NCBI RefSeq assembly: GCF_040802235.1
Contig: NC_133166.1
Location: forward strand, 114,094,991-114,158,990
Source: Manis javanica
Lineage: Eukaryota > Chordata > Mammalia > Pholidota > Manidae
DNA length: 64,000 nucleotides
Direction of reading: 5' to 3'
The position numbers were made by a program, and so were the translations under genes. Every line of letters starts with the position of its first letter. Within the stretch, counting starts at the first letter, position 1. Shown here one piece after another: positions 8,816-21,681 of the stretch. The notes beneath the pieces are model-generated. The model was not told the origin of the DNA and made no database searches. It saw only the letters and a list, made by a program, of their open reading frames with translations.

Positions 8816-10315
8816 AAGTGAAGGAGAACTAGAGCAAATAGTTCTAAAATTCATATGGAACCACAAAAGACCCTGAATAGCGTAAACAATCCTGAGAAGG
8901 AAGAATAAAGCTGGGAGATTACACTTCCTGACTTCAAGCTCTACTACAAAGCCACAGTAATCAAGACAGGTTGGTATTGGCACAAGAACAGACCCACCCA
9001 CCAATGGAACAGACTACAGAGCCCAGATATAAACCCAAGCATATATATTCAATTAATATACAATAAAGGAGCCATGGACATACAATGGGGAAATGACAGC
9101 CTCTTCAACAGCTGGTGTTGGCAAAACTGGACAGCTACATGCAAGAGAATGAAACTGGGTTATTGTCTAACCCCATACACAAAAGTAAACTTAAAAAGGA
9201 TCAAAGACCTGAATGTAACTCATGAAACCATAAAACTCTTAGAAGAAAACATAGGCAAAGATCTCTTGAATATAAACTTGAGCTACTTTTTCCTGAATGC
9301 ATCTCCTCTGGCAAGGGAAACAAAAAATGAATGAATGGGACTATATAATGCTAAAAAGCTTCTGTACAGCAAAGGACACTATCAGCAGAACAAAAAGGCA
9401 TCCTACAGTATGGGAGAATATATTTGTAAATAACATATCTGACAAGGGGTTAACATCCAAAATATATAAAGAACTCATATGCCTCAACACCCAAAAAGCA
9501 AATAACTGGCCACCATCCAAAAGACAAACAACAAATGTTGGTGAGGATGTGGAGAAAGGGAAACCCTCCCACACTGCTGGTGGAATGTAAACTAGTTCAA
9601 CCATTGTGGAAAGCAGTATGGAGGTTCCTCAAAAACTAAAAATAGAAATACCTTTTGACCCAGGAACTCCACTCCTAGGAATTTACCCTAAGAATGCAAT
9701 ATCCCAGTTTCAAAAAGACATATGCACCCCTATGTTTATTGCAGCACTATTTACAATAGCCAAGATATGGAAGCAACCTAAATGTCCATTAGTAGATGAA
9801 TAAAGAAGATGCGGTACATATACACAATGGAATATTACTCAGCCATAAGAAGAAAACAAATCCTACCATTTGCAACAACATGGACGGAGCTAGAGGGTAT
9901 TATGCTCAGTGAAATAAGCCAGGCGGAGAATGACAAGTACCAAATGATTTCACTCATCTGTGGAGCATAAGAACAAAGCAAAAACTGAAGGAACAAAACA
10001 GCAGCAGATTCGCAGAACCCAAGAATGCACTAACAGTTGCCAAAGGGAAAGGGGCTGGGTGTGGGGGTGGGAAGTGAGGGAGAAGGGGTATAAAGGGCAC
10101 TACCTGATTAGCACACATAATGTAGCAGGGGACACGGGGAAGGCAGTATAGCACAGAGAAAAGTAGTGATTCTAAAGCATCTTACTGGGCTGATGGACAG
10201 TGACTGTAATGGGGTATGTGGTGGGGACTTGATAATGGGGGAAATCTAGTAACCACAATGTTGCTCATGTAATTTTTTTTAATCATACCAAAATTTTTTT
10301 TAAAGTGAAGGAGAA
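8816..10315 (+). mobile_element. 5'-truncated LINE-1 with target-site duplication
   Basis: A 14-bp repeat AAAGTGAAGGAGAA flanks the element (8,816-8,829 and 10,302-10,315). Inside is the C-terminal third of L1 ORF2, readable in pieces ([19 protein letters not shown] near 9,074; [10 protein letters not shown] near 9,745) but broken by stops, then the family 3' UTR from about 9,960. It cannot move on its own because endonuclease and reverse transcriptase domains are missing. Confidence 0.9.
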
Positions 10316-10975
10316 ATAGATTTTCTCAAACAAAAACAGGGGATCTGTTTGTCAGCAGATCCACCCTTTAAGAAATGTTAAAAGAGGTTTTCCAGGCAAA
10401 AATAAAACTATTTACATTAGAAATTTTTATCCACATTAAGGAAGTACATCAGAGAAGGAAAGAAAAGAAGGTAAAATAAAGTTTTTGATTCTTATTCTTA
10501 ATTCTTAATGGCCAAAAGATGGAAGCAACCTAGATGTCCAGCAACAGATGAAAGGGTAAACAAATTATGATATATACACACTCACAGTGGAATATTATTC
10601 AGCCATAAAAAGGAACAAAGTCCTGATACATGCTACAAACTTGGGTAACCCTCAAAACCGTGATGCTAAATGAAAGATGACAGTCACAAAAGGTCACATA
10701 TGATGATCGCTCTCGTATGGTATATCCAGAGTAAGTCCATAGAGACGGAAAGCAGACTAGTGGGGGTCAGGAGACAGGAGGAGGAGTGGAGAGCAGTTAA
10801 CTGACACGGTATTTTTCTGGGGCAGTGAGAAGTTTGGAACTAGAGAGACATGGTAGTTGTACAATGTTATTAATACACCAAATGCCACTAAACTGTACAC
10901 CTTTGAATGATTAATTGTATGTTACATGAATTCAACATCAATTTAAAAACAAAGAAAAATAAAAGCTCCAACATA
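10316..10975 (+). repeat. Older LINE-1 3' end
   Basis: From about 10,505 the sequence reads as a diverged L1 ORF2 tail and 3' UTR (GGAAGCAACCTAGATGTCCA, then GTGGAATATTATTCAGCCAT), finishing in an A-rich end near 10,970. The first 190 bp are A/T-rich and only weakly LINE-like. Confidence 0.7.
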
Positions 10976-13195
10976 TTCCTGGGGTTCTAGAAACCAGGCA
11001 CAAGGGGCTTAGGAAAATCCTGGGAGGGCTTCCAGCACTCACCTCCGTGCAAACGGGAAATGAAGGTGAAAGTAGGCCACCCACCCACCTGCCCGAGCGC
11101 TGCAGCCCCAACACACTCCCAGGGCTCCTGGTAAAGACAAGTGAGCTGCTACTTCAGGAGTCTGAGAAGTTAGCTCGCCACAGTTTCCTCAGGGACGTCT
11201 GTGCTTACACAGGGCACAGTGAGCAGGCTTAGCAGAATGACTGCAGAGAACACGCAGTACAACTACAACAAAAAGGGGAACACCCTGGGGTGGGGTGCAT
11301 CTGATTTCCCAAGCTGCCACATTATGTTATTTTAAAAGTCTAGTTTCCTAACAAAGAATTATGAGAAATGCAAATAAATCCCTGTACATAGGGATAGAAA
11401 AAGTAGTCAATAGAAATTGTCTCTGAGGAATCCCAGACATTTTAATTACTAGAGAAAGACTCTAAATTAGCTGTCTGTTCAAAGAATTAAAGGAAATCAT
11501 ATCAAACTAAAGAAAATTTTGAGAATGATGTCTCATCAGATAGAAAACATCAAAAAAAGAACCAAATTCCGGAGAAAAAAAGTGTTTTGTTTTGTTTTTT
11601 TCATAGAATAGCTCAGCAGCATATTTGAGACAGAAAATCATCAGTGAACTTGAAGACAGATGAACTGAAATTATCTGAGGAACAGGGGAAAAAAAGAAGA
11701 CTGAAGAAAAATTAACTTAGAAGCTGGTGGGGCTCCGTAAAGCATATTAACACGTGGGAGAGTTATGATTAATCCAAGCCATTTTATCATTAGCTAAAAT
11801 GTTACTGTAAATCCCCAAAGCAACCACTAAGAGTGTACATTGAGGAAAATATAGTGAAAGAAATGAAAAGGAAATTAAAATACAAACGATCTATTTTATA
11901 CAAAGACAGGAGTTACCAAAGAATAGAGAATATGGAAAATAAGACATAGTATATATAGAAAAATGGCAAATTGAAGACACATATTTATCTTATCCATAGT
12001 TATATTAAATATAAACAGGTAAAATCATCAAAAGATAGAGTGGTGCATTAGAAAAAGAACTTGATTCAACTATGTGCAATTTATATGAGAGAACCTTTTG
12101 ATTCAAGAACAAAGTAGGTTGAAAGTAAAAGGATGGGAAGATACACACCCTGAGAACAGTACCCCAGAGACCTGCCGGGGGTCCCACAGCAGACAACATA
12201 GATACTGGGACAGGCATCACTAGGTACGGGGGGCACTTTGTAATGACCAGAGATTCCATCCCTGAACACGACCGAAGGTCAGAGCAGCACTGAGTGTTTG
12301 TGCCCACCGACGCCTTTGTCCCTCAGGGCGGAGCTCAGGGGGCGCTGCCCTTGCCGTCCCTTAATTGGGTTGCTCCTGAACCAGGGCACACGCCATCATC
12401 TCAGCCCCCAATGCCATGGCCGACACAGGCCACATCTGCCTATTGTCACAGATGTAGGGGTAGAGAGCCGAGCTCTGGGATCCTCTTGGTCACAGATACA
12501 CCAAAATGTGAGCCAAGGTCACAGTGTCCCCACATATATGCAAACCAAAATGCACAATCCTATGAGGACTCCCCCCGTCCCCTGGTGAGGCCCAGACAGC
12601 GCTGGTAGTGAACACACCACGATTTGACTTCTCCAGACACGGAGCTGGGCTGTCGAGCGAGGCCCTGGGGCCTCAGCTGCTGAGGCTGCAGGCCTTGCCG
12701 AGGGCCGTCTGTGCTTCCGAAGTTCCAGTTCCAGGGAACGAAGGGAGGAGCATCTCACCCACCAGTTGAATATCAGGGTGAGTTGTGATAAAGACTCTAC
12801 GTCCATGTTTTGAGATTGCTGATAGCTCCTGGCCTCCCTCCTGCCTGCCTTCCTGCCCTGCATCAGGGCAAACTGCTCCGCTAGCCTGGGTGCTTCGGGG
12901 TGTGGGAAGTTCAACCACACGTGGCAAGTCAAGCCCCAGCCCCAAAAAGTCTATGACGCCTTAAATCTCAAGCCAATCTCCTTGCCCTGTTCTTTCACAC
13001 CATTTTGGGATTTGCTGGGGACTTACCCTGCCCTCCCCACAATGCTTCATCATATGACCCACAATGCTTTGTTATATGAGAAATACACCTTTTCACATCC
13101 ACTTGGTGAGTGTATGGTATCACCACACTCACCATTGTAATCAAATGTTTTTCTGGTGGGAGGGACCATTTGATTCTGTGGGGTAGTTACGGAAC
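10976..13195. other. A/T-rich spacer, mostly unassigned
   Basis: Between about 11,330 and 12,120 the A-rich plus strand resembles very old L1 ORF1/ORF2 DNA, but I cannot align it firmly. From 12,130 to 13,195 the DNA is more GC-balanced with only short open frames and no recognised gene or repeat. Confidence 0.4.
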
Positions 13196-14400
13196 AACTA
13201 TAAACCAACCAGACTTAATAAGAATACGCATCCTTCTTAAGGGCGCATGAACTATTCCCCAGGTAGAACATATGTTAGGCCATAACACATTACTGATAAA
13301 TGGAAAAGGATTGAAATCATACAAAATATATTATTGGACCACAATGAAATAAAATTGGAGTTCATTAGCAGAGGGAAAATAGTGAAATTCACAAACATAT
13401 TTAAATCAGACAATGTACGTCTGAGGAACCAACAGATCAAAAAAGAAATCACAAGTGAAATTAGAAAACATTTTGCGATGAGTAAAAATGAAAACTAAAT
13501 GTACCAACACTTACAGGATGCAAGGAGAGCAGTTCTTAGAGGGAAATATATAGTTGCAAGCTCCCATATAAAAAAGAAGAAATATGTCAGTACATAACGT
13601 TTCACCTTAAGAAACTAGAAAAAAAGAGCAAACTAAAACTAGCAGATAGAAGGAAATAATAAAGGTTAGAACAGATACAGAGAAAACAGAATAGAACCAT
13701 AGAGAAAATCAACGGAACCAAAAGTTAGCTCTTTGAAACGACCTTAAAATTTACAAACCTTAATAAGATTGACAAAAACAAAAAATACTCAAAAAAATTT
13801 TTAATATTTTATTAAGGATTATTGATATACACTCTTACGAAGGTTTCACATGAAAAAATTATCAGTCCCCCCCCGTACCCCACTGCAGTCACTGTCCATC
13901 AGTGTAGTAAGATGCCACAGAGTCACTATGTGCCTTCTGTGTGCTATGCTGTCTCCCCATGACCCCCCCACACCATGTGCACTAAACATAATACCCCTTG
14001 ATCCCCTTCTCCCTCCCTCCCCGCCCGTCCTCCCCCACCCCTCCCCTTTGGTAACCACTAGTTCATTCTTGGACTCAAATTTTTAAAATCAGAAGTGAAA
14101 GTGGGAACATTACAACTGATTATCAAAACCAGAATTACAGGAATACTATGAACAGTGGTGCGCCGACAAGCTGGGTAATCTAGATGAAGTGGGTGAATTC
14201 CTACAAACACACAGAATCTATAAAACTGACTCAAGGAGGTGTAGACAATACAAAACTTAACAATAAAAAGACCAACTCAAAATGGGCAAAGGGTTTGAAC
14301 AGACATTTCTCTAGGGAAAAAACGTACAAATGGTGATAAGCATACGATGAGAAGCTGAACTTCATAAGTGAAAATGGTAACACATGAAATCACAGCGAGG
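13196..14400 (+). repeat. Old LINE-1 ORF2 body with nested antisense L1 tail
   Basis: Decayed L1 ORF2 on the plus strand (for example the region coding the relic of NKIDKNKKY-type and SLDE-type words) runs from 13,196 to about 13,790 and resumes at about 14,090. It is split by an antisense young L1 3' end at 13,795-14,085. Confidence 0.65.
13795..14085 (-). mobile_element. Short antisense LINE-1 3' UTR insertion
   Basis: The plus strand is the complement of the same 3' UTR seen at 8.1, 10.0 and 44.7 kb. Similar A/T words (AAATTTTTAA) flank it at both ends and may be a target-site duplication, although low complexity makes this uncertain. It interrupts the older L1 body. Confidence 0.75.
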
Positions 14401-16020
14401 TACCGCGTTCATTTTAGCATGAGCACTACGCCTCTTTGTCTTTGACTTTGACACTTTGACTATGATGTGTCTAGGTATGTCTCTCTTTGGGGTTAGACTT
14501 CTTTGAATTCATTGAGCTTCTTGGACATGTGGGTTAATGTGGATTTTTCATCAAATTTGGTCAGTTTTCAGTCATTCTTTTTTGAAATATTATGCTCTCT
14601 CTCTCTGTCTCATCTCTCTGTTACAGAAAACCAGAAAACCTGGACTGGATTTCTGACAGAAGAGCGAAGCGGGACTTGGAGGTCTTGGGGGGCGTGGAGG
14701 TTTTTTCACACCGGCGTGCTCAGAGGAGAGTGATCTCCAAAGGTCTGAGCCCCCGAGTACAGCAGGGCCATGCCTTTTATACATTTACTACAAAGCTAGT
14801 GGGGAGTCAGCACCCAGAACCATTGCAGTGGGAACTATTAGGTCACTATAGGCGTATTTGGATAGTAGTTATATTTTAATCCATTTCTGTAAAGGTCACC
14901 CACATACCGTATTATAAACTAATCTGCTTCCATGACTATGATCAACAGGGTGTTCCACATCACTGAGTCCCGGTGGTACATCGTTACATTGTCTTGATCG
15001 CAAGCACCCAGGCACCTTGCGATTCCTCTACGTTCCTGAAGCCTCAACAGAAACCATGTTTCCTTGGCTTCCCACCACACCTGCCAAGAGGCGGAGGGAT
15101 TTGAGAACTTTCTGAGTATTTCCTCACCGCCTCCTCTCTGGGATTCCCGTTATGCCTATGTTGTACCATCGATGGTGTACCCCAAGTCTCTGGGATAATG
15201 CCAACTCTCTTTGTTTTTACTCTTCTGCCAGGTGAAATACCATCTTAACCCCACTAGCTAAGTTCTCATTGCAGTTATTGTACTTTACAACTTCAGAATT
15301 TCTATTTGATCCTTTTTAAATTTTGATTTCTTTATAGTTTCTACCTAGTAAAACACCATTCTCATATTTTCCTTTAATTTGTTAGGCATGAGTGCCTTGG
15401 GGCTTGTGAACGTATTTTAAATGGATGATTTTAAATCTTCATCTAGCATGTCCAACGTGTGGGCTTCCTCAAGGACAGCTTCTCTGTAGCTTTTTTGCCC
15501 TCTGTGTATGGGTCATATACTCATGAATCTTTGAGTGTCCAATAATTTTAGTTTGAAAACTGGACATTTTACATAACATAAGGTGGTGGTGCTGGAAATC
15601 AGATCCTCACCCAGCCAGGCTTGTTGCTGAAGTCACAGATGCTGGACTGGTTTTGTGAGGCCTGTATTCTTTGTTACGCACAGACACATAGAGTCTGTTC
15701 AGTTGCTTTAGTGGTGAGCTAATGGGTGCACAGAGAATAAACACCCGGGACTAGTAACCCTCCCAGCCTTTGCTGAAGGGCTTTCTGTGTTGTTGGGGGT
15801 AGGGGATAACCAGACACACCTTCCACACTCCAGCAGCTTACAAGCCTGTCTTAGTTTTCACTTCCTGCCTCATGCAGGGCTTCAAGGTCAGCCTGAGGTG
15901 AGAGGTCAGTAAAATGCATATATCTGCTTAGAAATATTTTGTTAATATATTTATATTAAATTTTTTATAATCCCTTGTGGAAAATGATGTCCTGAGAGAT
16001 ACAGTAAGCTAACATGTGAA
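14401..16020 (-). repeat. Old antisense LINE, interrupted by an LTR-like segment
   Basis: The segments 14,430-14,620 and about 15,100-15,560 read like the complement of old L1 sequence (TTTGAATTCATTGAGCTTCTTGGA-type word, kept here as two parts of one phrase). Between them about 14,630-15,080 is a different, GC-richer block with a TTTTATA box near 14,776 that looks like an LTR remnant. A short CT repeat lies near 14,592. From 15,600 to 16,020 nothing is recognised. Confidence 0.4.
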
Positions 16021-16197
16021 AATATTAACTAAACAAATAGAAATCACTGTTGGGTGACTGGGCATAAGGAATCCCAAGGCCCCAGGAGGAAATGCCTCTC
16101 CAGGAACCTCCTGCACCTGCCCTGTAGTGAAGCCCTGTTCTCGGGGGGTCCTGAGTGCCCACTGCAGCCCAGTCCCCACCTGACCATCCTGCAGGGA

Positions 16198-16236
16198 GGT
16201 CCATGTCTGGGCTCAAACTGCCTTCCCCTCCCTGTG
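16198..16236 (-). promoter_or_regulatory. V-gene recombination signal (23-bp spacer type), degenerate
   Basis: Reading the minus strand, heptamer CACAGGG (16,230-16,236; consensus CACAGTG) is followed by exactly 23 bp and then nonamer ACATGGACC (16,198-16,206; consensus ACAAAAACC). RAG proteins recognise such signals beside IGHV segments. The changed heptamer and nonamer probably lower activity. The downstream flank (GAGCCCAGAC, CCTCCCTGCAGG) is also typical of IGHV clan II genes as I know them. Confidence 0.75.
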
Positions 16237-16510
16237 TGCATCTTGCACGCAGCCGTGGCCAGTAGTAATGGAGTCCAGTGACAGGGAAAATGGGCTCCTG
16301 GACATGCCCCAGGACCCTGAGCTGTGGCTCAGGAAGGTGGCACCTGGTGACTCCACAATGACTCAGTTCTCCTTCCCTGGCAGCTGGCAGATCCCGCACC
16401 AGCAGGAACCACTGACTGTGATGGAGAACCTGGAGACAGTGCAGCTGAAGGAGGGCTCAGTGAGGGCTTCCCCAACCTGGACCACGTTCCACCAGCTTCA
16501 CTTGGGATAG
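16237..16510 (-). pseudogene. Orphan immunoglobulin heavy-chain V pseudogene (IGHV4-like)
   Basis: The minus strand from about 16,504 downward shows a framework-1 start (KLVERGPG-like) after a leader-like CCTATCCCAAG. A GK pair follows where framework 2 ends, and then a framework-3 relic SPFSLSLDSITT matching the family pattern NQFSLKLSSVTA. It ends at a V recombination signal. The frame is broken several times, the V-region is about 268 bp (shorter than usual), the framework tryptophan and second cysteine positions are damaged, and no leader exon or octamer was recognised upstream. It cannot make an antibody chain. IGHV genes normally sit in the IGH cluster on another chromosome region, so this is an orphon. 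Assignment to clan II is by framework pattern and 3' flank only. Confidence 0.78.
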
Positions 16511-17040
16511 GACAGCTTAGGACAGACCAGAAAATAATCAATTTTGATAAATATCAGGTGCTTCATGCAAGCCAACCATTTTGGAAATATCTGCAATGCT
16601 CACAGGGAGGAGGAGCCTCCAGACAAAAGCTCCTAGTTTCTAGACAAGCTTCACGACTCCCAGGGGATGCAGCCAGCAGCGGGGAGGGTCTCGCCAGATC
16701 CTCAAATTTAACCTGGAAGGTGAGGGCCCCAGTCACAAAGCTGGGAAGGCTCAGGGTGGCCTCAGCCTCAGAATCTCAGAGGGAAGCATGACCCTGTCTG
16801 CAGGGTGGGCCTCCCTGGACTGAGGGTCCAGGGGGCAGGAGTTCAGGTCAAAGAAGCTGTCAGACTACAGAAATAAACTCCTGATGGGACAAGCAGAGGG
16901 GTCCCCTTTTTGGCCACGGCGTCACGTGCTGAGATGATGGTGTGTGCCCTGGCCCCATCCTTTGAGGGTCATCCTGATTAAAGGACATGCGGCAGCTCTC
17001 TCTGAGCTCCACCCTGAGAGTCAGTGGCATCCATGAAGTG
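16511..17040. other. Unassigned flank upstream of the IGHV relic
   Basis: This would hold the leader exon and promoter of the V segment, but neither a leader ATG exon nor the ATGCAAAT octamer is seen. No other feature recognised. Confidence 0.4.
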
Positions 17041-18084
17041 TCAGGTGGCTTGACAAAGGATTCTTAGATATGACACCAAAAGATAAAAGAGATAAATGGG
17101 CCCTAACAAAAATTTAAAACTTTTGATGTAAAGTACACAATTAAGAAAGTGAAAAGACAAACCACAGAAAGGGAGAAAATGTTTGCAAATCATAAATGTG
17201 GTAAACAAGTGATATCTTGAAGTTTAAGAACAGTTACAGCTCAGTAGAAAAAAAACAAATAGAAGTTAGAAGATTGGCAAAGGACCTGAATACACGTTTC
17301 TCTAAGGAAGACAGACCAAAGTGCCAGTAAGGTGTGCAAATATGCTCCATTTTACTAGTCACGAGAGAAATGCTAAATAAAACCACAGGGCCATACTAGC
17401 TCACGTCGTTTATGCTGGCCAGAATAGAAACGCAGGTAATAAGCCTGTCATAGGTGTGGGAACCCCACACCTATGTGTGGGAACCAGTTCCTTGAATAAT
17501 GAAACATAGTTACCCTATGACCCAGAAACCCCTACTAGATAGTGAACTAATGAAATGTGTGTCTACCGAAAAGTTTGTGCAGGAATGTCAATAGCAACAT
17601 TATTAATAGTAGCCAAATAGTGAAAACAAATGACAATCAAGCTAAGACTAGATGAAGAAGGTGGTATATCCATATTATGGAAAATGTGGCCAAAAAGAAA
17701 CATTGATAGATGCAAAAACACGAACACTGGAAATATGCCACTTGAAAGAGGCCACAAAGACCACATATTATTTGATTCCATGTATATGAAAGCCCAGAAT
17801 AGAGAAACTGAGGAGAATCAAAATAGGTAAGCGGTTGCCAGGGGATTGGGGGACAAAGAAATTGGGAGTGACTGTGTAATGCAGATGGGACCTATTTTTG
17901 TGTTATGAAATGTTCTGCAATCAAATATTAGCAATGATTGCAACACAAGAGAATATGTGTACAGTGACTAAGTGACCCACTGTAAGATGGATGAGGAGTA
18001 AACTTAATGTCCTGCAAATGTTACATAAATGAAATATTAATAATATAAAATAAGTGACCCTAATAGAAAGTAACGATTAGTTAG
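17041..18084 (+). repeat. Old LINE-1 ORF2 tail and 3' end
   Basis: Diverged L1: GAAAATGTTTGCAAAT, then AATACACGTTTCTCTAAGGAAGA, represented in shorter words here, then the CCATATTATGGAAAATGTGG region and a tail near 18,050. It abuts the inner edge of the right arm. Confidence 0.6.
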
Positions 18085-19029
18085 GTGCACCACTTGGCAG
18101 TCCTGTCACTACATTTACTGCCACCTCAGCCGCACATGGAAAGCTGCACATGAGCTGGTGCCCACCCCCGGTCTCACCGTGAAAGGGGTGTCATGTCAGC
18201 CTGAGATGGCCCAGGTGGGAGTTTGTCCCACAGGCGCTGGCAAGGGCAGCACGTCAGGACTGCGAACGGGCAGCTGCCCACTCGGGCCTGCTGGCGCCCC
18301 ACCCTGCCCTTCACTGACCTCACCCCAGAGCAGGCACCAGGGCAGGTGGTGTCCCACCCCTGCCCTCTGACAGCCTGAGCACATACGTGGGAGTAGTAGG
18401 GCTTCCGGGTGAGGGAGGGTCTGGCAGGAAAGCAGAGCCACATGAGATATTTCAACAGGGAGGACTGAACATAGGAATGGGGTACAGGTGACGCCGCTGT
18501 GGGGGCACCCAGAGGTGGCAGCTGCAGGAAGCAGCCGACGGCCTGTGAGGGGAGGCCAGGCAAGGGGCCGAAAGGGTCAGAAGCTGGGAATCGAGAGGAG
18601 GCCCCGGAGCCAGAGGCCCAACCTCCGGGTGGTGTGGGAGCCACTGGGGGCACCTGCAGGCTGGGCTGGGAGCCCTGACCCAGCTGGGCCGCTAGGGTCA
18701 AGGTGGCAGCTCCTGACGGCACAATCCAGGAAGAGGCCTGGGACAACTGAGGTGTGGGCTATAGGGAGATGGGAACCCCCTCTGGGGCTGCATGTGGAGT
18801 CTGTAGGGGCGCCTGGGAGGGACCCTGCACGGGGACAATGAGCCTGCAGCAGGCTGGGGCTGAGGCTGGGGAGTAGTGCCCAGGGCCGCCCACACCCCTA
18901 CAGGAGGAGGGGTCCACAGAGGCAAGCTGCCTTGAGTGTCTGCACAGGAGCGCCCCTCGCCTGCAGCCCTCTGCACACCTCCCCTAGTGTAACTGACTCG
19001 CAGCCCTTTGTCCACCTTCTGAGTGCCAG

Positions 19030-19067
19030 CCAATTCCCAACTCACAAAACACCAGGAAGCAGAAACT
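19030..19067 (+). promoter_or_regulatory. Decayed IFITM promoter of right pseudogene
   Basis: CCAAT box at 19,030-19,034 and GAAGCAGAAACT at 19,056-19,067, one base from a perfect ISRE core. Layout matches the functional right gene, which also has a CCAAT box just upstream of its ISRE. Confidence 0.6.
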
Positions 19068-19140
19068 TTCAGAGAACTCAAAACTCCCCAGAGAGGGACG
19101 TCCCCTGGGCGCGGCCCAGCATCCGGGCCTCAGCTGCTCA

Positions 19141-19395
19141 GGCCTCCGCATCAGGAGCCCCTCTCCTCAGCCCTTCCTCCCTTGGGACAACACCTGCACC
19201 CCCAAAAGCAGAGATGATCAGGCAGAACAAGGTGGCCGTGCTGGGGAAGCCCCAGAGCGCAGCCCCCGGGACGACCACCATGATCACATCCAGCGTGAGA
19301 CCTCTGTGCCCAACCACATCATCTGGTCCCTGTTCCACACAACCGTCCAGAACGTCTGCTGCCTGGGCTGCGTGGCATTCGCCTACTCCGTGAAG
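19141..19395 (+). pseudogene. IFITM exon-1 pseudogene, right arm
   Basis: Mirror copy of the left pseudogene. From 19,213 the frame reads [11 protein letters not shown], aligned to [12 protein letters not shown] of the intact genes. After a 1-bp deletion near 19,288 the neighbouring frame continues NHIIWSLF and [13 protein letters not shown] up to the splice donor GTGGGT at 19,396. The ancestral start codon is lost, and so is the YEML tyrosine. No IFITM exon 2 was seen before the CpG island. The copy differs from its left twin at single residues (for example Ala versus Glu before FAYSVK). Confidence 0.88.
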
Positions 19396-20880
19396 GTGGG
19401 TGGTGTGCGGGAGTTCCCTGAGGGGCCTATGACCCTGTCCACATGCCCAGAGGGCACCTGGGGCTGGGGAGCCGGTGTGTGTGTGTGTATGCAGGGGGTG
19501 GGCAGTGGGGCCGTGTGTGGCAGCGGGATCGTCCAGGGACATTGCAGCGGGGTGTGCAGGGGACGGCGGGGTCCACCTGCACCTCCAGTGCCCAGGTCCC
19601 CCTTCACAGTCCAGATGAGAGACTGCATCCTTCACGCTGTGCGTCCAGCCCTCAAGATTCGTGCAGGAGAACGGAAAGGTACTCAAAGGACACTGACCCC
19701 GGGTGGGGTGAGTGGCCAGTGAAGGTGCCAGAGAGGGGCATGGTGAGACCCCAGGCTTCCAGAACGGCTGAGTGTCTCTGAGGAAGGAGATGGAGGCCCA
19801 GGGGGGTGCGGGAGGAGTGGGACCCGTCCTGCTCAGGCTCCAGGGAACCAGGAGGGCGGGGCCGCAGCAGGGACCACCAGGGAGGACCCCAGTCATTGCT
19901 CGGGGCTCTCCCCCTTCCCCCTCCGGTGACCCCTCACCGTGTCTCCCCCCAACCCTCCTGCGTGCAGGGCCTACACACTTCAGTGGATTCAATAAACAGC
20001 CCCTGTGTGACCTGCTGCCATCCACTGCGGAGGGGCACTCCTGAGAGCCTCCAGCCTGTCGCTGAGACCGAGCCCACCCCCTTGCCCACTGCGGTGCCAG
20101 GGTGCTAACTTTGGGGGGGTCCCTGCTCCCCAAGGTCTGGGTCGTGATCCCAGAACGTGCTGTATCCGGTTACCTGCGCCCCGAGGATACGTCTCCCGGT
20201 CCCCGCCGGCTGGGGGCAGCCAGGCTGGGTAAGCTGGGCAGCTCAGGCCCTCTGGGAAGGCCATGGGTTTCTATCTGGGCACCGCTGATGGAGCCCGGGC
20301 CCTCCCAGCCCCTCCCGCGCCATCCAGCCATCGCCGCCCCCTCCTGCGCACGAGGCGCGGTCCTTGTTCCTGGGGGCGGCCGGCAGTGGCCCGAGGGAGG
20401 GACGGAGTGCTCAGCTCCGGGCTGGCGGCAGAAGCCAATAATCGCACCTGCGAAGGAAGACCAATTCGTCCCATCCCAACCCTGCCCGCTCGGCCGGGTC
20501 AGCAGCTGCACAGTGTCCCGGGAAGGTCCCCGGTCCCTGGGGCCCCTGGGGCCTTGGGTGTGGGCTTCGCCAGAGCGCGGGCTGCACCTGCGGAGCAGGA
20601 CGGTCCTCCACCCGCTGCAGGCAGCCCTGTCTCTTGCCCTGTCGACTGACTCACCATGCCCTGCGCGTGGCACCAGTTGCTGGGCGGTCACCTTGGAGAG
20701 CCTGCCTGAGTGCAGGTGGCAACCCTGCTGCACATACGCGTCGCGTGCTGGGGATCCAGGCTCCCTGGGGACCCGAGGATCGCAGGTGGTCGCCTGGGGT
20801 CGTCCCGGGAGGGACCCACAGGGGTGGGCCGCCCAAAGCCCCTCATGCTTGTCAACCCCGGAGGTCCCGACTCCGTGGCT

Positions 20881-21681
20881 CATGGCCGGCCGCGGGGGCC
20901 GCTGCGGAGAGCGATGACGCGCAGCAGAGCGCCCCGCGTCCGAGACCCCAGTGTGGGCACGAGGGGTCTCCGTGAGGCGGGTCCTGAGGGAGGGAAGGCG
21001 GGCGGACTCACTCTTCGGGTCTGGAGGGACTGGCTTCATGGCGGGGGGCAGCGGGCACGCAGACCCAGTTCCCAGGCTCCCCTCCGGGCAGTAGGCAGCG
21101 AGGGCGGTCAGCACGGGCGTCCGCCCACGTGCCTTGCGGTCCGCGCGACGAGGGTCCTGCCGGGGCGGCCCCCGGCGCAGCAGGCAGGGAGCTGGGGTGC
21201 GCTCCGAGGCGGCTCGGCCCGAGGCGCGGCGCGGGCGCACGTGGGCCCTCGTGCTCCTCGCGAGGCTCGGGTTAGCCTTGCGCGGCGCCGCCGCGAGCTC
21301 GCGTCCCAGGGGGGCGTCCAGGGGTCCCGCGTCGTCCGGGGCAGGTAGGAGGGAGGAGGAGGCCCTGGAGGAAGGGGTGGAGGGAGGCTGGCGGGAGGCA
21401 GGGTTGAGGGGGGTGGGGCTGGCCCGGTGCGTGTCCAGGGCTGGGGACCCGGCTGGGTGAGGGAGAGGCGGGGCCCGGCTAGTGCCAAGGGGCAGGGGGC
21501 GGGGCCTGTCCGGCGTGGGGCGGGCTCGGTCCGGCCGCCGTGCGGGGCTGTGGTTCTGCAATCTTCCCACGGAGCCGTGGCACGGCGCGTCCTCCCGTCG
21601 CGGGGTGGTCACTAGTGGCCGGGGCTGGATGGCAGACGTGACCTGTAGGGGACGGACTCCGTTCCGGCCGCCGCCGCCGGG
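20881..21681. promoter_or_regulatory. CpG island in right arm
   Basis: Mirror of the left-arm island, with the same CG density and GC-box words. The short MKPVPPDPK stretch followed by a GTGAGT donor is conserved on the minus strand near 21,010-21,039, with one base changed just before the donor. Confidence 0.5.

Noticed and set aside
16025-16399. 124-codon open frame across the IGHV relic
   Set aside because: It is in a different frame from the V framework words, so it is not the immunoglobulin reading and not a separate gene.
19600-19640. Possible exon 2 acceptor (CAGTCCAG) after the right pseudogene exon
   Set aside because: Only the first few bases match the intact exon 2; the RDRKMVGD core does not follow.
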